A stretch of 62,430 bases of DNA from Acidobacteriota bacterium. GTDB lineage: Bacteria > Acidobacteriota > Terriglobia > Acidiferrales > UBA7541. A model generated the notes under the pieces. That model was not told where the DNA came from and did not search any database. It was given only the letters and a program-made list of their open reading frames with translations. A program made the position numbers and the translations under genes. The stretch spans positions 1-62,430 of the forward strand of contig JABDEK010000018.1 of NCBI GenBank assembly GCA_013287135.1. Reading direction: 5' to 3'. This document shows positions 16,932 to 26,045 of the stretch, piece after piece. The first letter of the stretch is position 1. Every line of letters starts with the position of its first letter.

Positions 16932-18767
16932 ATGGTAATTCTCGGCATTTCTGCGTTCTATCACGACAGTGCGGCTGCGCTGGTGCGGGACGGCGAAATC
17001 ATAGCCGCCGCGCAGGAAGAGCGATTCACGCGCAAGAAGCACGACTCGCGGTTTCCCTCCCATGCGGTGGAGTTCTGTCTAGCGCAGGGAGGAGTGCGGC
17101 TCTCCGATCTCGATTTTGTCGCATTTTATGACAAACCGTTTCTCAAGTTTGAACGTCTGTTGGAAACCTATATCGCCTTTGCCCCGCGCGGGCTGCGGTC
17201 TTTCGGGATGGCGATGCCGCTCTGGGTGCGGGAGAAGCTGTTCCAGAAAAGCCTGCTGCATGCTGAACTTAAGCAATTCGGTAAAGATTTCGACTCGGTG
17301 CACCGCCTGTTGTTTACCGAGCATCACCAGAGCCATGCGGCTAGTGCATTTTACCCCTCACCGTTTGAAAACGCGCTGATCCTCACTATGGACGGCGTCG
17401 GTGAGTGGGCCACCACATCCGTGGCGCTAGGCCGCGGCAACGAACTGGAGATCATTAAGGAAATCCATTTTCCTCACTCACTCGGCCTGCTCTACTCGGC
17501 CTTCACCTATTACACCGGCTTTAAGGTGAACTCAGGTGAGTATAAGGTAATGGGTCTGGCCCCATACGGTTCGCCGCGGTTCGCGCAAAAGATTCTGGAC
17601 CATGTCATCGACCTGAAGGCAGACGGCTCCTTCCATCTGAATATGGAGTATTTCAACTACTGCACGGGCCTGACCATGACCAATGGCAAATTCGATCGGC
17701 TTTTCGAGGGCCCACCACGGAAGTCGGACGAACTACTGACGCAAAGACACATGGACCTTGCGGCATCGGTACAGGCCGTGCTGGAAGCTGCGGTGATACG
17801 CATGGCGCACTCGCTCGCGGCCGATACGGGTGCCAAAAACCTGTGTCTCGCTGGGGGTGTGGCGCTCAACTGCGTGGCCAATGGGCGGTTGTTGCGTGAT
17901 GGCTGTTTTGAAAGAATCTGGATACAACCGGCAGCCGGGGATGCTGGCGGTGCGCTGGGCGCTGCGCTGGCCGCCTATTACTCTTTTAAGAGCCAGCCTC
18001 GAAAGGTGAATGGTTGCGGTGACAAGATGAAGGGCTCCTATCTCGGCCCCGAATTTTCGCAAGTGGAGATTGAGCGACGCCTGAGTGCCGTTGGCGCGAG
18101 ATACAACGTCCTTGGCGATGAACAATTACTAGATGCCTGCGCCGAGGCCTTGGCCGCGGAGAACGCCGTCGGCTGGTTCCAAGGACGCATGGAATTTGGT
18201 CCACGCGCGCTGGGTGCCCGCTCCATTCTGGGTGACGCCAGGTCGCCCAAGATGCAGGCCGTGCTGAATCTCAAGGTGAAGTTCCGCGAATCCTTCCGCC
18301 CGTTTGCGCCCTCGGTGCTGCGCGAGCGCGTGGCTGACTGGTTTGAACTGGATCAAGACAGCCCTTACATGCTGATCGTAGCTGACTTAGTGGAACGCCG
18401 CCGCAAGCCGATGACGGCAGAAGAGCAAAAGCTATTTGGAATCGAAAAGTTAAACGTACCACGCAGCGATGTCCCTGCGGTTACCCACGTAGATTACTCG
18501 GCGCGCATCCAAACCGTGCATCAGGACACTAACCCCCGGTACCACGCGCTGCTGCAACGCTTCAATGAACGCACCGGATGTCCGGTGATCGTCAATACCA
18601 GTTTCAACGTGCGAGGCGAGCCCATCGTTTGCACACCAGAGGATGCATTTCGCTGCTTCATGGGTACCGATATTGAAGTGTTAGCAGTGGGCAACTGTTT
18701 TCTGCGCAAAGAGGAGCAGGATCCCAAGTTAACCAAAGACTACAAGTCGGCCTTCGAGTTGGATTGA
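16932..18767 (+). CDS. NodU/CmcH-family carbamoyltransferase
   Basis: This 611-residue enzyme should move a carbamoyl group from carbamoyl phosphate, via a carbamoyl-adenylate, to a hydroxyl of a sugar or secondary metabolite. The N-terminal Kae1-like domain starts MVILGISAFYHDSAAALVRD and has QEERFTRKKHDSRFP. HHQSHAASAFYPSPF gives the conserved histidines. GGVALNCVANG lies in the middle, and the C-terminal YrdC-like region has GPRALGARSILGDAR and NTSFNVRGEPIVCTPEDA. The start at 16932 matches the family N-terminus. No sugar-biosynthesis genes are adjacent, so the acceptor is unknown; a surface glycan is likely. Confidence 0.92.
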   Translation: MVILGISAFYHDSAAALVRDGEIIAAAQEERFTRKKHDSRFPSHAVEFCLAQGGVRLSDLDFVAFYDKPFLKFERLLETYIAFAPRGLRSFGMAMPLWVREKLFQKSLLHAELKQFGKDFDSVHRLLFTEHHQSHAASAFYPSPFENALILTMDGVGEWATTSVALGRGNELEIIKEIHFPHSLGLLYSAFTYYTGFKVNSGEYKVMGLAPYGSPRFAQKILDHVIDLKADGSFHLNMEYFNYCTGLTMTNGKFDRLFEGPPRKSDELLTQRHMDLAASVQAVLEAAVIRMAHSLAADTGAKNLCLAGGVALNCVANGRLLRDGCFERIWIQPAAGDAGGALGAALAAYYSFKSQPRKVNGCGDKMKGSYLGPEFSQVEIERRLSAVGARYNVLGDEQLLDACAEALAAENAVGWFQGRMEFGPRALGARSILGDARSPKMQAVLNLKVKFRESFRPFAPSVLRERVADWFELDQDSPYMLIVADLVERRRKPMTAEEQKLFGIEKLNVPRSDVPAVTHVDYSARIQTVHQDTNPRYHALLQRFNERTGCPVIVNTSFNVRGEPIVCTPEDAFRCFMGTDIEVLAVGNCFLRKEEQDPKLTKDYKSAFELD

Positions 18768-18885
18768 TGACTGCGTCGCTTACATATTTGGCTAGATTGA
18801 TCTTTTCATTCACGACAGGGTACAAAGCGAACGCAACAACGCTTCGAGCGGGATCGAGCCAGGGCAGCTTGGGTCATTTGCACCT

Positions 18886-20169
18886 GTGCCTGCGATGGGA
18901 GCCAGGAAAATTTTAGAAAGTCGCGAGGAATTTCCCGAAAAGAAGGATGGCCCGGCCGCATTGGGCCGCGGCAGCCGCTGGCGTCGTTGGCTTGCGAATC
19001 TTCTGCTTCTTGGTTTTTCGATGGCCATAACTCTAAGCATCACAGAAGTGCTCCTGCACGCCTACTTTCCTTTCGAGGACACCACCCTTCAGCTAGATCC
19101 CCGCTACCTGCACCGGTTCAAGCCCAATTCACAGGAAATCTACTGGTTCAGTGAGGCCAATGGCGGAAAACGGCTCATCGCGAAAGTCAACGCGGAGGGC
19201 CGGCGAGGTGAGTTGGTCGATATGGATCGGCCTCGCATTTTGGTCTACGGTGATTCCTTCATCGCCGCGATGTTCTCTCCGATGAAGGAATGGTTCACCT
19301 ATCAACTGGAACAAAAGCTGAAAGACAAGCTTACGCCTTCGCCACAGGTGGTCAACTGCGGTGTCCAGGGTTATGGTCCCGATCAGGAAAGCCTGGTGAT
19401 GGAAGATGAGATTGATCGCCTCAAGCCCCGTCTCATCATTATTTCTATTTACACCAGCAACGACTTTGGTGATCTGCTGCGCGACAAAATCTACAAGTTA
19501 GACCAAAAAATGCAATTGCAGGACAACCGTTACACTTTGGATCCTTTTCTGGTCCGGAAGTTTTACGAGGCCGAGCACCTTCCTCGCTCGTACTTTGCCC
19601 GGATGGTCCAAAAGGGCTGGCAAATGATTTTCCATCCGGAGAACGAACCCGACGATCCTACAGGCGGTGCCTACATGGACGCGGCCCTCCGCGACAGCCA
19701 GTCCGAATACAAGGACTACGTTATCGACGGCAACAATAGCGTGAAGAATTTGCTGCATGACCACTACGACGCCGATGTCAGCCTGACTCCCAACAGCGAT
19801 TCGGCGCAATACAAGCGGACTTTGATGGACAGGGTCATCGAAAAGATGAAGCGCGTCGCCGACGCACATTCGGTTCCACTGATGCTAGTCATCGTGCCGG
19901 CGCCCTTTGACATCGTGGACAACTATGCTTTGACCGTGGATACCAAGAAGTATCCCGAGTACCGTCGCTCGGAGCTATCGGATATTGTCGAAGGAATCGC
20001 GCAAAAATACGACATTCCCTACGTTAACCTTTATAAACCGTTCCGGGAGCATGGCGCGGCTTCGTTGTATTTTGTCGTCGACAACGATCATTGGAACGCG
20101 GCCGGTGAACAATTGGCCGCCGATCTGGTCGCCGATTACATCAAGCAGCACCGCTTCGAAACACATTGA
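18886..20169 (+). CDS. Membrane-anchored SGNH/GDSL-type hydrolase or acyltransferase
   Basis: The 427-residue protein has one N-terminal membrane helix (about 27-48) and an SGNH fold outside: ILVYGDSFIAA with the nucleophile Ser at about 124, NCGVQGYGPDQ for the second block, TSNDFGD for the third, and DNDHW (Asp399-x-x-His402) for the dyad. The full triad is present. Such proteins deacetylate or acetylate polysaccharides, like AlgJ/AlgX relatives. It follows the carbamoyltransferase by 118 bases in the same direction, pointing to a shared surface-glycan role. Start is GTG 18886 or ATG 18895. Confidence 0.85.
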   Translation: MPAMGARKILESREEFPEKKDGPAALGRGSRWRRWLANLLLLGFSMAITLSITEVLLHAYFPFEDTTLQLDPRYLHRFKPNSQEIYWFSEANGGKRLIAKVNAEGRRGELVDMDRPRILVYGDSFIAAMFSPMKEWFTYQLEQKLKDKLTPSPQVVNCGVQGYGPDQESLVMEDEIDRLKPRLIIISIYTSNDFGDLLRDKIYKLDQKMQLQDNRYTLDPFLVRKFYEAEHLPRSYFARMVQKGWQMIFHPENEPDDPTGGAYMDAALRDSQSEYKDYVIDGNNSVKNLLHDHYDADVSLTPNSDSAQYKRTLMDRVIEKMKRVADAHSVPLMLVIVPAPFDIVDNYALTVDTKKYPEYRRSELSDIVEGIAQKYDIPYVNLYKPFREHGAASLYFVVDNDHWNAAGEQLAADLVADYIKQHRFETH

Positions 20170-20215
20170 ACTTGGGTCTTTCCCAGGAATAGCGGGAGAA
20201 GATTCGGGACCTCAT

Positions 20216-21538
20216 CTAAGCGAGTTTGGAACCTTGTCGAAAAGCCTGACGCCAACTGACAACGGCAGAGGTGGCCAGGATAACAACGAATGGGTCCAGC
20301 GGATGGCGGTACACGAGATCGGGATGGGTCATATAGTAGACCACGGGAAAAAGAATGAGAAGAAAAGCAAATGGCAAGGCCAGGACGAAGTCCCGTTGAA
20401 ACAGTTTCCGGAGACCAAGCAGAGCGAGAATCGTTGTGATGGTATAGAAGGGGATGTTCGCCAGATCGAACTGCTCTTCGCTGAGGTAGGCAGGATTAAA
20501 ACTCCAGTAGCCGGTCCACATATAGATGACGCGGCGAACGGAACGCCAGAGAAAAATGCCGGGATTGTTTTTGATGTACTCGTAGGCCAATGTGCGTTTT
20601 TCGTCGAGGTAGGCTTGCTCACCTATTCGGGCGAGTTTGTCAAGCTCGGCAGGATTGCCGGAGGGATGAAGGGAGGAGTTCCACCAATGGACGGCGTTGC
20701 CGACATTTCCGATGCAGAGCTCGAGCGGCATGCTGTCCTTGAGAAAGACGGGGCGATGGAAGGTGCGGAAGTTTCTGACCAACCAGGGAGCGATCAATGC
20801 GCACATCACCAAGCCGGCGACGGGAAAGAAAAAATGCTCGTGCCGTTGCGTGCGCCGTTGATACCACACCCACGCACCCAGAAAAGGAACGATGCCTAAA
20901 ACGACTGGGTTTGTGAGTACGGTCACGCCGCAGAGCAAGCCAAAGCCGAGCCAGGCGCGAAGGCTAGCGGAGTCCCGCAGCGCGAGGGCCGCCCAGACCA
21001 CGCAACTCAATAGGAAAGTCGCAAGTGGAGTTTCGCGAGCGGAAGTGGTGGAAAAATAGATGGCCATCGGGAAGATCGCCCACATCCATGCGGCCCACTT
21101 GGCAGTTGTCTCGTCAAAGCACTTCTTTGCGATGAAATAAACCGGGATACACGTGATTGCGGAAAAGAGACCGTTCAGACTCAGAATTGCGATGGCTGAG
21201 GCGGCGGTATAGAAGCCAAATTGTAGAAAAATGGCCGCGAGAACATAGGGCATTACAGGGGTGATCAAGGCTGTGGGACCCTGCGGAGGGCCGTAGTAGG
21301 GATTGGCGAAGCCGCGGCCCTGAGCAATCGAGTAGGCGATTTTTCCTGTTTCGTAGCCGAATACCCAATGCTCGCGGCCCGGCGCGAGAAAGTTCTTGTA
21401 GACAAAAGCAACCACGAGCAGGCGTAAAGCGAGCGCCACCAAGACAGCCCAGCACAACAAACGAAATTCGCTCTTGGCAGAGTTCTTGGAAGCGTAGTTG
21501 GTAGATTGATGCGTGGCCGTTTCCGGCATCCGATTCAC
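20216..21538 (-). CDS. ArnT/PMT-like membrane glycosyltransferase (GT39/GT83-type)
   Basis: The 440-residue protein has about ten membrane helices and a first outer loop with FGYETGKIAYSIAQGRGFA, like the catalytic loop of PMT/ArnT-type enzymes that use polyprenyl-phosphate sugars. The C-terminal part has EYIKNNPGIFLWRSVRR and the YRHPLDPFVVI motif seen in this group. It lies convergent to the SGNH gene, about 50 bases away, so the pair share a short intergenic region. Likely substrate: a lipid-linked sugar transferred to a surface glycan or protein. Confidence 0.85.
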   Translation of the reverse strand: MNRMPETATHQSTNYASKNSAKSEFRLLCWAVLVALALRLLVVAFVYKNFLAPGREHWVFGYETGKIAYSIAQGRGFANPYYGPPQGPTALITPVMPYVLAAIFLQFGFYTAASAIAILSLNGLFSAITCIPVYFIAKKCFDETTAKWAAWMWAIFPMAIYFSTTSARETPLATFLLSCVVWAALALRDSASLRAWLGFGLLCGVTVLTNPVVLGIVPFLGAWVWYQRRTQRHEHFFFPVAGLVMCALIAPWLVRNFRTFHRPVFLKDSMPLELCIGNVGNAVHWWNSSLHPSGNPAELDKLARIGEQAYLDEKRTLAYEYIKNNPGIFLWRSVRRVIYMWTGYWSFNPAYLSEEQFDLANIPFYTITTILALLGLRKLFQRDFVLALPFAFLLILFPVVYYMTHPDLVYRHPLDPFVVILATSAVVSWRQAFRQGSKLA

Positions 21539-22644
21539 CGTCGCGATGTTTTGGCAGACAAAACGTGGATCTTTTTTCGAATCTAGATCAGGCTGAGTAC
21601 AAACGAAAGATGCACAGGCAAAAAAGCCGAATGTTAAGGAAAGTGCCCTTTATTCAAAGATTGACTAGTACTTGGACGCGATACACCGAACCGCCGCGTC
21701 CCGTGCCTCTCTCAATCAGTCCTTTTGCGATCAGTTTCGGGTCACCCGCATCAGACACCACACAATGAGGACAACGAAAGTCACTTTGCAAGACTCCCTT
21801 CACATGGACGGAGGCGAGGGAACTTGAGCCGCTTCAATCACGCTCGGATCGGAGTTCGCCTCTGTCTTCGCGGAAGTTATCTTGATTGTTGAGTTGTTCC
21901 AATTGTCAGAAGTGACAAGTGGGAACCTAGAGCTCGTCGCTCCTTAACCCCTTGTAACCTGCCCCGCCCGTTGAACTCTGTACCAAAACACAATGTTTGA
22001 TACGGTGAAATATTCGAGAATTCGGCCCCGAGCTCTCTATGACTTGTAGACATCGAGCAAACAGCCCTTTGATACACCGGGTGTCGCGCACGTTGCTGCG
22101 TACTTTGAGGCTGGCACTCTCCACAACGTTGCCCGTGGGCGTTCCAGGGAGCCAGAGGGGGCGTTTGGAATGGTTGTTCACAAGTTTTCGGGCCTCCGCA
22201 GCTGAACCCGTCAGCGAGCTGGACTACAGAATACTCTTCCCAAGAGGAGCGAGCTCGCTCGGCCGCGAAGATCAGGAGCAACTCCAGTTTTCGCGCGCAC
22301 GGTGAGTCCTAAGCGAAGAAATATCGGCTTAGTAATTTACTCGGTTGCAAAAGCTATACTGTGAGCCAGACTGTAACTCCCGCAGACCTGAGGGCTCCTT
22401 CGGGATCGTGCAGGACAGCCCAAGTACGTTCGGATTGAACTAGGCGATCCTGACACTGGGCCAAAGAAACACGACGAAAGAGAACCCTCTTCGGAGTGGA
22501 TGCTATGGCTTTTTCTACCACATGGGATTGCCCGTTTCGCGGCTACGTGCGCCACGTCCCGGCCGTGTTAGTTGTCTAGACCCATGCCTGTGAGGGGCAA
22601 AGACTGGGACTGCCCGCAACGTTGTCGGTAACGAGCAGAGCCGG
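21539..22644. other. 1.1-kb stretch without a supported gene
   Basis: Several overlapping short frames occur on both strands (for example 21877-22281 minus), but none has a ribosome binding site or a recognisable motif, and their composition is not protein-like. The left end holds the promoter of the leftward glycosyltransferase. It may be decayed DNA. Confidence 0.45.
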
Positions 22645-23004
22645 TTAGTCGGGCGTGATGCCGAGAAATTCGTTGTGCCCCTCGAGCATTGGCGCCAGAT
22701 TGGACATCAGGAACAGGTCAACAATTCGCTGATGGGCATTGACGATTTTCAGCTTGCTCTTTGCTTTCTTCGCGCTCACCCAAAGGCCTACAAGCGTCCC
22801 GAGTCCCGAACTGTCCAGAAAACTTACGTTGGTGAGATCAATCAAAATACTCTTCGCTTCGGGAATCAGGGGACGGACGGTGCTCTTGAGCATTTCGGCC
22901 ATACTGGATGTGATTCGGCCCGAGCAATGAACGATTGTTTCCGTTGGGGTCTTTTCGACTTCGATCTTCAAATCAGGGGAAGGAACAGCGCCGGTGAGAG
23001 ACAT
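22645..23004 (-). CDS. STAS-domain anti-sigma factor antagonist
   Basis: The 119-residue protein is a single STAS domain. It has the strand-turn IDLTNVSFLDSSGLGTL with the phosphorylatable serine (65/66) in DSSG. Such proteins sequester an anti-sigma kinase when unphosphorylated. ATG at 23004 with GGAGG seven bases upstream is chosen over an upstream ATG at 23112. No RsbW-type kinase or sigma factor is adjacent, so the partner is elsewhere. Confidence 0.88.
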   Translation of the reverse strand: MSLTGAVPSPDLKIEVEKTPTETIVHCSGRITSSMAEMLKSTVRPLIPEAKSILIDLTNVSFLDSSGLGTLVGLWVSAKKAKSKLKIVNAHQRIVDLFLMSNLAPMLEGHNEFLGITPD

Positions 23005-23146
23005 AAAGTGCCTCCAGTTAGATAGGGTTCCCTGGGAAACTGCGATGGCGGGGAGTCTAACATAAATGGACGACGTGTGTGGAGATAAGCGCAATTCAGA
23101 ACTACGGAGCAATTATCTCGTATGCACCGCGCGTATTCTCAAGTCT

Positions 23147-23183
23147 TTTTAGGGCCTTCGGCCCGCGAAACCCTATGAAAATT
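23147..23183 (+). repeat. 37-bp hairpin repeat, copy 2
   Basis: Identical to 14694-14730. It lies about 200 bases before the ATG of the IS110 transposase fragment, where the left end and the bridge-RNA-coding region of an IS110-group element would be. Confidence 0.85.
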
Positions 23184-23607
23184 TCTCAGTGATAAGATCC
23201 CACGGTCTGGAGCGGCGAGGTCGAGCTTATCAATGGAGATTTCGAGGCCGTCCATCTGTCTGATCCGGAGCGTGCGTGTTTGAGCGAATAATTGGGCGTC
23301 GTTGTCTTCCCCCGGAGAGCAGCGATAGCCCGCGACTCTGGTTAAGGTAATCGCAGCACGCCCTCCGCTCCCGGCCAGGAGGAAACTATGCCCTGCAAGA
23401 TAGCCGGAATTGATGTCCACAAGAAGATGCTGGCTGTAGTTGTGTCCGACGTTGAAATCGAAAGCGAATACCGATTTGAGCGGAGGATGTTTAGCAGCAA
23501 CCCTGAACAACTGCGATCGATGGCGGCGTGGCTCGTCGAGCAAGAGGCCGAAGAAGTAGTCATGGAGTCGACGGCGCAATATTGGAAACCCGTGTGGGAA
23601 GCACTGG
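23150..23607 (+). mobile_element. IS110-family element, truncated transposase
   Basis: From ATG at 23388 the translation MPCKIAGIDVHKKMLAVVVS has the first Asp of the DEDD nuclease, and VVMESTAQYWKPVWEAL has the Glu. After about residue 73 similarity stops and the frame continues to 23729 in unrelated sequence, so both the second half of the DEDD domain and the C-terminal Tnp20 Ser-recombinase-like domain are lost. GGAGG precedes the ATG. The 200-base non-coding stretch upstream is the expected place for a bridge RNA. Confidence 0.8.
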
Positions 23608-23747
23608 TCCGATTATCGTCCACGATGCTGGTCGGGCATCGTAAATGGACTTCCATCCCCGACTTATTGCCATTTTCCGAGGTTCGTCAAGATTCTTGCT
23701 CCGATGCCCGATGTTTGATGGCATTTTGACGGACTCGGCGCTTTGCT

Positions 23748-24164
23748 CTACACGGCCTTTTTCGTCCAAGCACCCAGGATGCTACCCATCAGACACAACC
23801 CCACCAGCGGATAAAATTCGTTGATCGCGAACAGTTGCATCGGCCTCATCTCGAACATGTATGTAGTGCAGACAATCGGGCCGACAATTCCGAGCCACAA
23901 AAGCACGCCGATCGCGGCGCCGCGCGCGGCTGTATTTGCGTTGCGCCAGATGCACAGCTGCGCGAGAACAAACGCGATCAAGAGATTCAGGAGAAACGTG
24001 ATGATGAACGGCCAGATCCAAACCGGATTCGCGGAACTCGCGTGCGCTTCGCTCATGTGCTCAAGCACAATCCATTGCTTGCTGAACAACCAATCGAACC
24101 AGAGCCCCCCGAGCAACCAGTAAACAATTGCGCAAACAACCACCGCCGGGTAGTTCGTTCTCAT
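23748..24164 (-). CDS. DUF1761-family membrane protein
   Basis: The 138-residue protein has four membrane helices and the DUF1761 pattern: VVCAIVYWLLGGLWF at the start and TYMFEMRPMQLFAINEFYPL near the end. The function is unknown. The ATG at 24164 with GAGGAGG upstream is favoured over a start at 24209. The gene lies just beyond the truncated IS110 remnant and looks intact. Confidence 0.8.
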   Translation of the reverse strand: MRTNYPAVVVCAIVYWLLGGLWFDWLFSKQWIVLEHMSEAHASSANPVWIWPFIITFLLNLLIAFVLAQLCIWRNANTAARGAAIGVLLWLGIVGPIVCTTYMFEMRPMQLFAINEFYPLVGLCLMGSILGAWTKKAV

Positions 24165-24492
24165 CGTGGCATCCTCCTCTACATCGTTGCAACGCCCCGG
24201 GAAATTCACGGAGCTTTCTGTCAGAACCGCCCTCGCGAGCCAAGCGAGCGATCGCTACTGTTCACCAAAAGAATCGACGGTACAAACACGACTCTCCGAT
24301 TTGGATTTCTGTTTCGCGCATAATACGCTTGTCCTTCCCTAGAGCACAATGAACTTGCTTCCGGAGCAAGCCGATGGACACCGGGCGAAGAAACGGAGCC
24401 GGAGGAGTGGAGTAATGGTACGCGGAAGATGTCCGGTTAGGCATCCGCTTCGGGATCGATTACTTGATCTTTTCGGAACTCAAAGGCAGATA

Positions 24493-24942
24493 ATGCGCAC
24501 TGCAAATGGCAGATTCCAACGGTCACTGAGCTTGAGAACGTTCTTGAGATTTATCGCAATTTTCGCAGGCTTATTGACGATCGTGGGCGTCGGCAACGCC
24601 CTTTGGGCCGATGCGGACTCGGCGTTCGTGCTTCAGATTGCCCCCTCGCAAGACGCAATACAGCCGGGAACAGCAACCTGGAGCACAGGGGCGCCAGTTT
24701 TTTTTATTTTGACGATGAAGAACGATTCACGGTATGTACTCCATTTCGCATTGACGTCTACGCGCAATAAACTGGTAGTGCTCAAGCCTCATGAAACCTG
24801 TCAGGACACCATCGAGGTGAGTTATCTGTACGAGTTAGCTAACCCGGGCGAGTATATGGTACAGATCGAACGAGATATGCCTCCAGAGCTTGGTTCGGGC
24901 GTCGTAAAGTCGAACGTCGTCAAAATCACCGTGGTCGAGTGA
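24493..24942 (+). CDS. Secreted protein with an Ig-like domain
   Basis: The 149-residue product has a hydrophobic signal segment (FLRFIAIFAGLLTIVGVGNA) and a beta-rich domain: APVFFILTMKNDSRYVLHF and YELANPGEYMVQIERDMP, ending VVKSNVVKITVVE. This form is common in acidobacterial secreted proteins of unknown role. The ATG at 24493 gives a normal signal peptide; an in-frame ATG at 24349 would add 48 basic residues in front of it and is less likely. Confidence 0.65.
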   Translation: MRTANGRFQRSLSLRTFLRFIAIFAGLLTIVGVGNALWADADSAFVLQIAPSQDAIQPGTATWSTGAPVFFILTMKNDSRYVLHFALTSTRNKLVVLKPHETCQDTIEVSYLYELANPGEYMVQIERDMPPELGSGVVKSNVVKITVVE

Positions 24943-25222
24943 TCCACCCTACTCTTTAGAGGTCCTGTAGATCTTCGCTCGGCGAGCAAAGCGAGTTTAC
25001 CTGTCGAAAGATCTTGATTACACTCAACAATGCCAAGGCGGTAAACGCCCAAAGCGGACAAATAAAGTATCGCTTCTCCGGTAGTCTGACTATCAGGAGT
25101 TGAGAATCATTCGGACAAATTTGCTATAACATTTCTATCATGCGATGTCTCCGGCCCATTTACGTGATCAAGATCAAGGCTACGAGAGGCTACCACGCCC
25201 AGGCTGTATCCAAGGAGGTTCC

Positions 25223-25918
25223 GTGACTCCTTACAATCACCAGACGGATGCGTGGTTTTCCTTCGGCCTTGCTTTGGTTGGCGGATATGGCGACGCCGCT
25301 GGTTTCGTCCTCGCAAAGACCTTCACTGGACATGTAACCGGCAACTTAGTACTCGGGGCAATTGCAGTGGCCGGTCACGATTGGCGGGCCACGCTCGGGC
25401 ATCTCTCAGCCATTGTCATTTTTTTCATGGGGGTTTCTCTGAGTGTGCTTATCGCCCGCCCCTTCAAGGGGTGGCCATCGGCGCGGTTTTTGCGTACCGT
25501 CATGGGAATAGAAGTGATTCTGATAGTAGCCGCTTCTTTGGTGCTGGCATCAGACGTGGCCCACGGAGTTGCAATATTTGTTACCTTTGTCTCGCTGGCG
25601 CTCGGTCTGCAAAACGGGGCATTTCGTCGCGTCGGTGGCATCAGCGTTCACACGACATATCTCACAGGGATGATTACCAGCCTCATCTCTACCGAAACTG
25701 AAAAATACACATCGGGAGAGGCACCTCCGGCGATGAGAGCGCCCGACGCCAAAATGCGCCTTCTGTGCGGAATCTGGGCCGCCTTTGCCTTGGGCGCTGG
25801 GGCGGGAGCGGCAATGGTCCTTCACTTTAGAGCGCTCGGGATGCTCGGAGCCGCGCTGCTCTTGGCCGTACTGATAGTGCGCAATTCACGGGGTTCTCCG
25901 ATGACGGAGACGAGTTAA
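25223..25918 (+). CDS. DUF1275 (YoaK)-family membrane protein
   Basis: The 231-residue protein has six predicted membrane helices and the family motifs GGYGDAAGFVLAKTFTGHVTGN near the start and LGLQNGAFRRVGGISVHTTYLTG in the middle. Members are of unknown function. The start is GTG at 25223, with a perfect AGGAGG five to six bases before it; this decides against an ATG at 25145. Confidence 0.88.
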   Translation: MTPYNHQTDAWFSFGLALVGGYGDAAGFVLAKTFTGHVTGNLVLGAIAVAGHDWRATLGHLSAIVIFFMGVSLSVLIARPFKGWPSARFLRTVMGIEVILIVAASLVLASDVAHGVAIFVTFVSLALGLQNGAFRRVGGISVHTTYLTGMITSLISTETEKYTSGEAPPAMRAPDAKMRLLCGIWAAFALGAGAGAAMVLHFRALGMLGAALLLAVLIVRNSRGSPMTETS

Positions 25919-26045
25919 GACCGCATCGTCCACGGATCGGAAAGTACGATGTAGTTTCTGTAGAATGACAGATGGTTATGTGTTGACGCGCTGCTTAAAC
26001 GCTATTGAGACAAGCAAGAGCATACAAAACATAAAGGAGAATACG

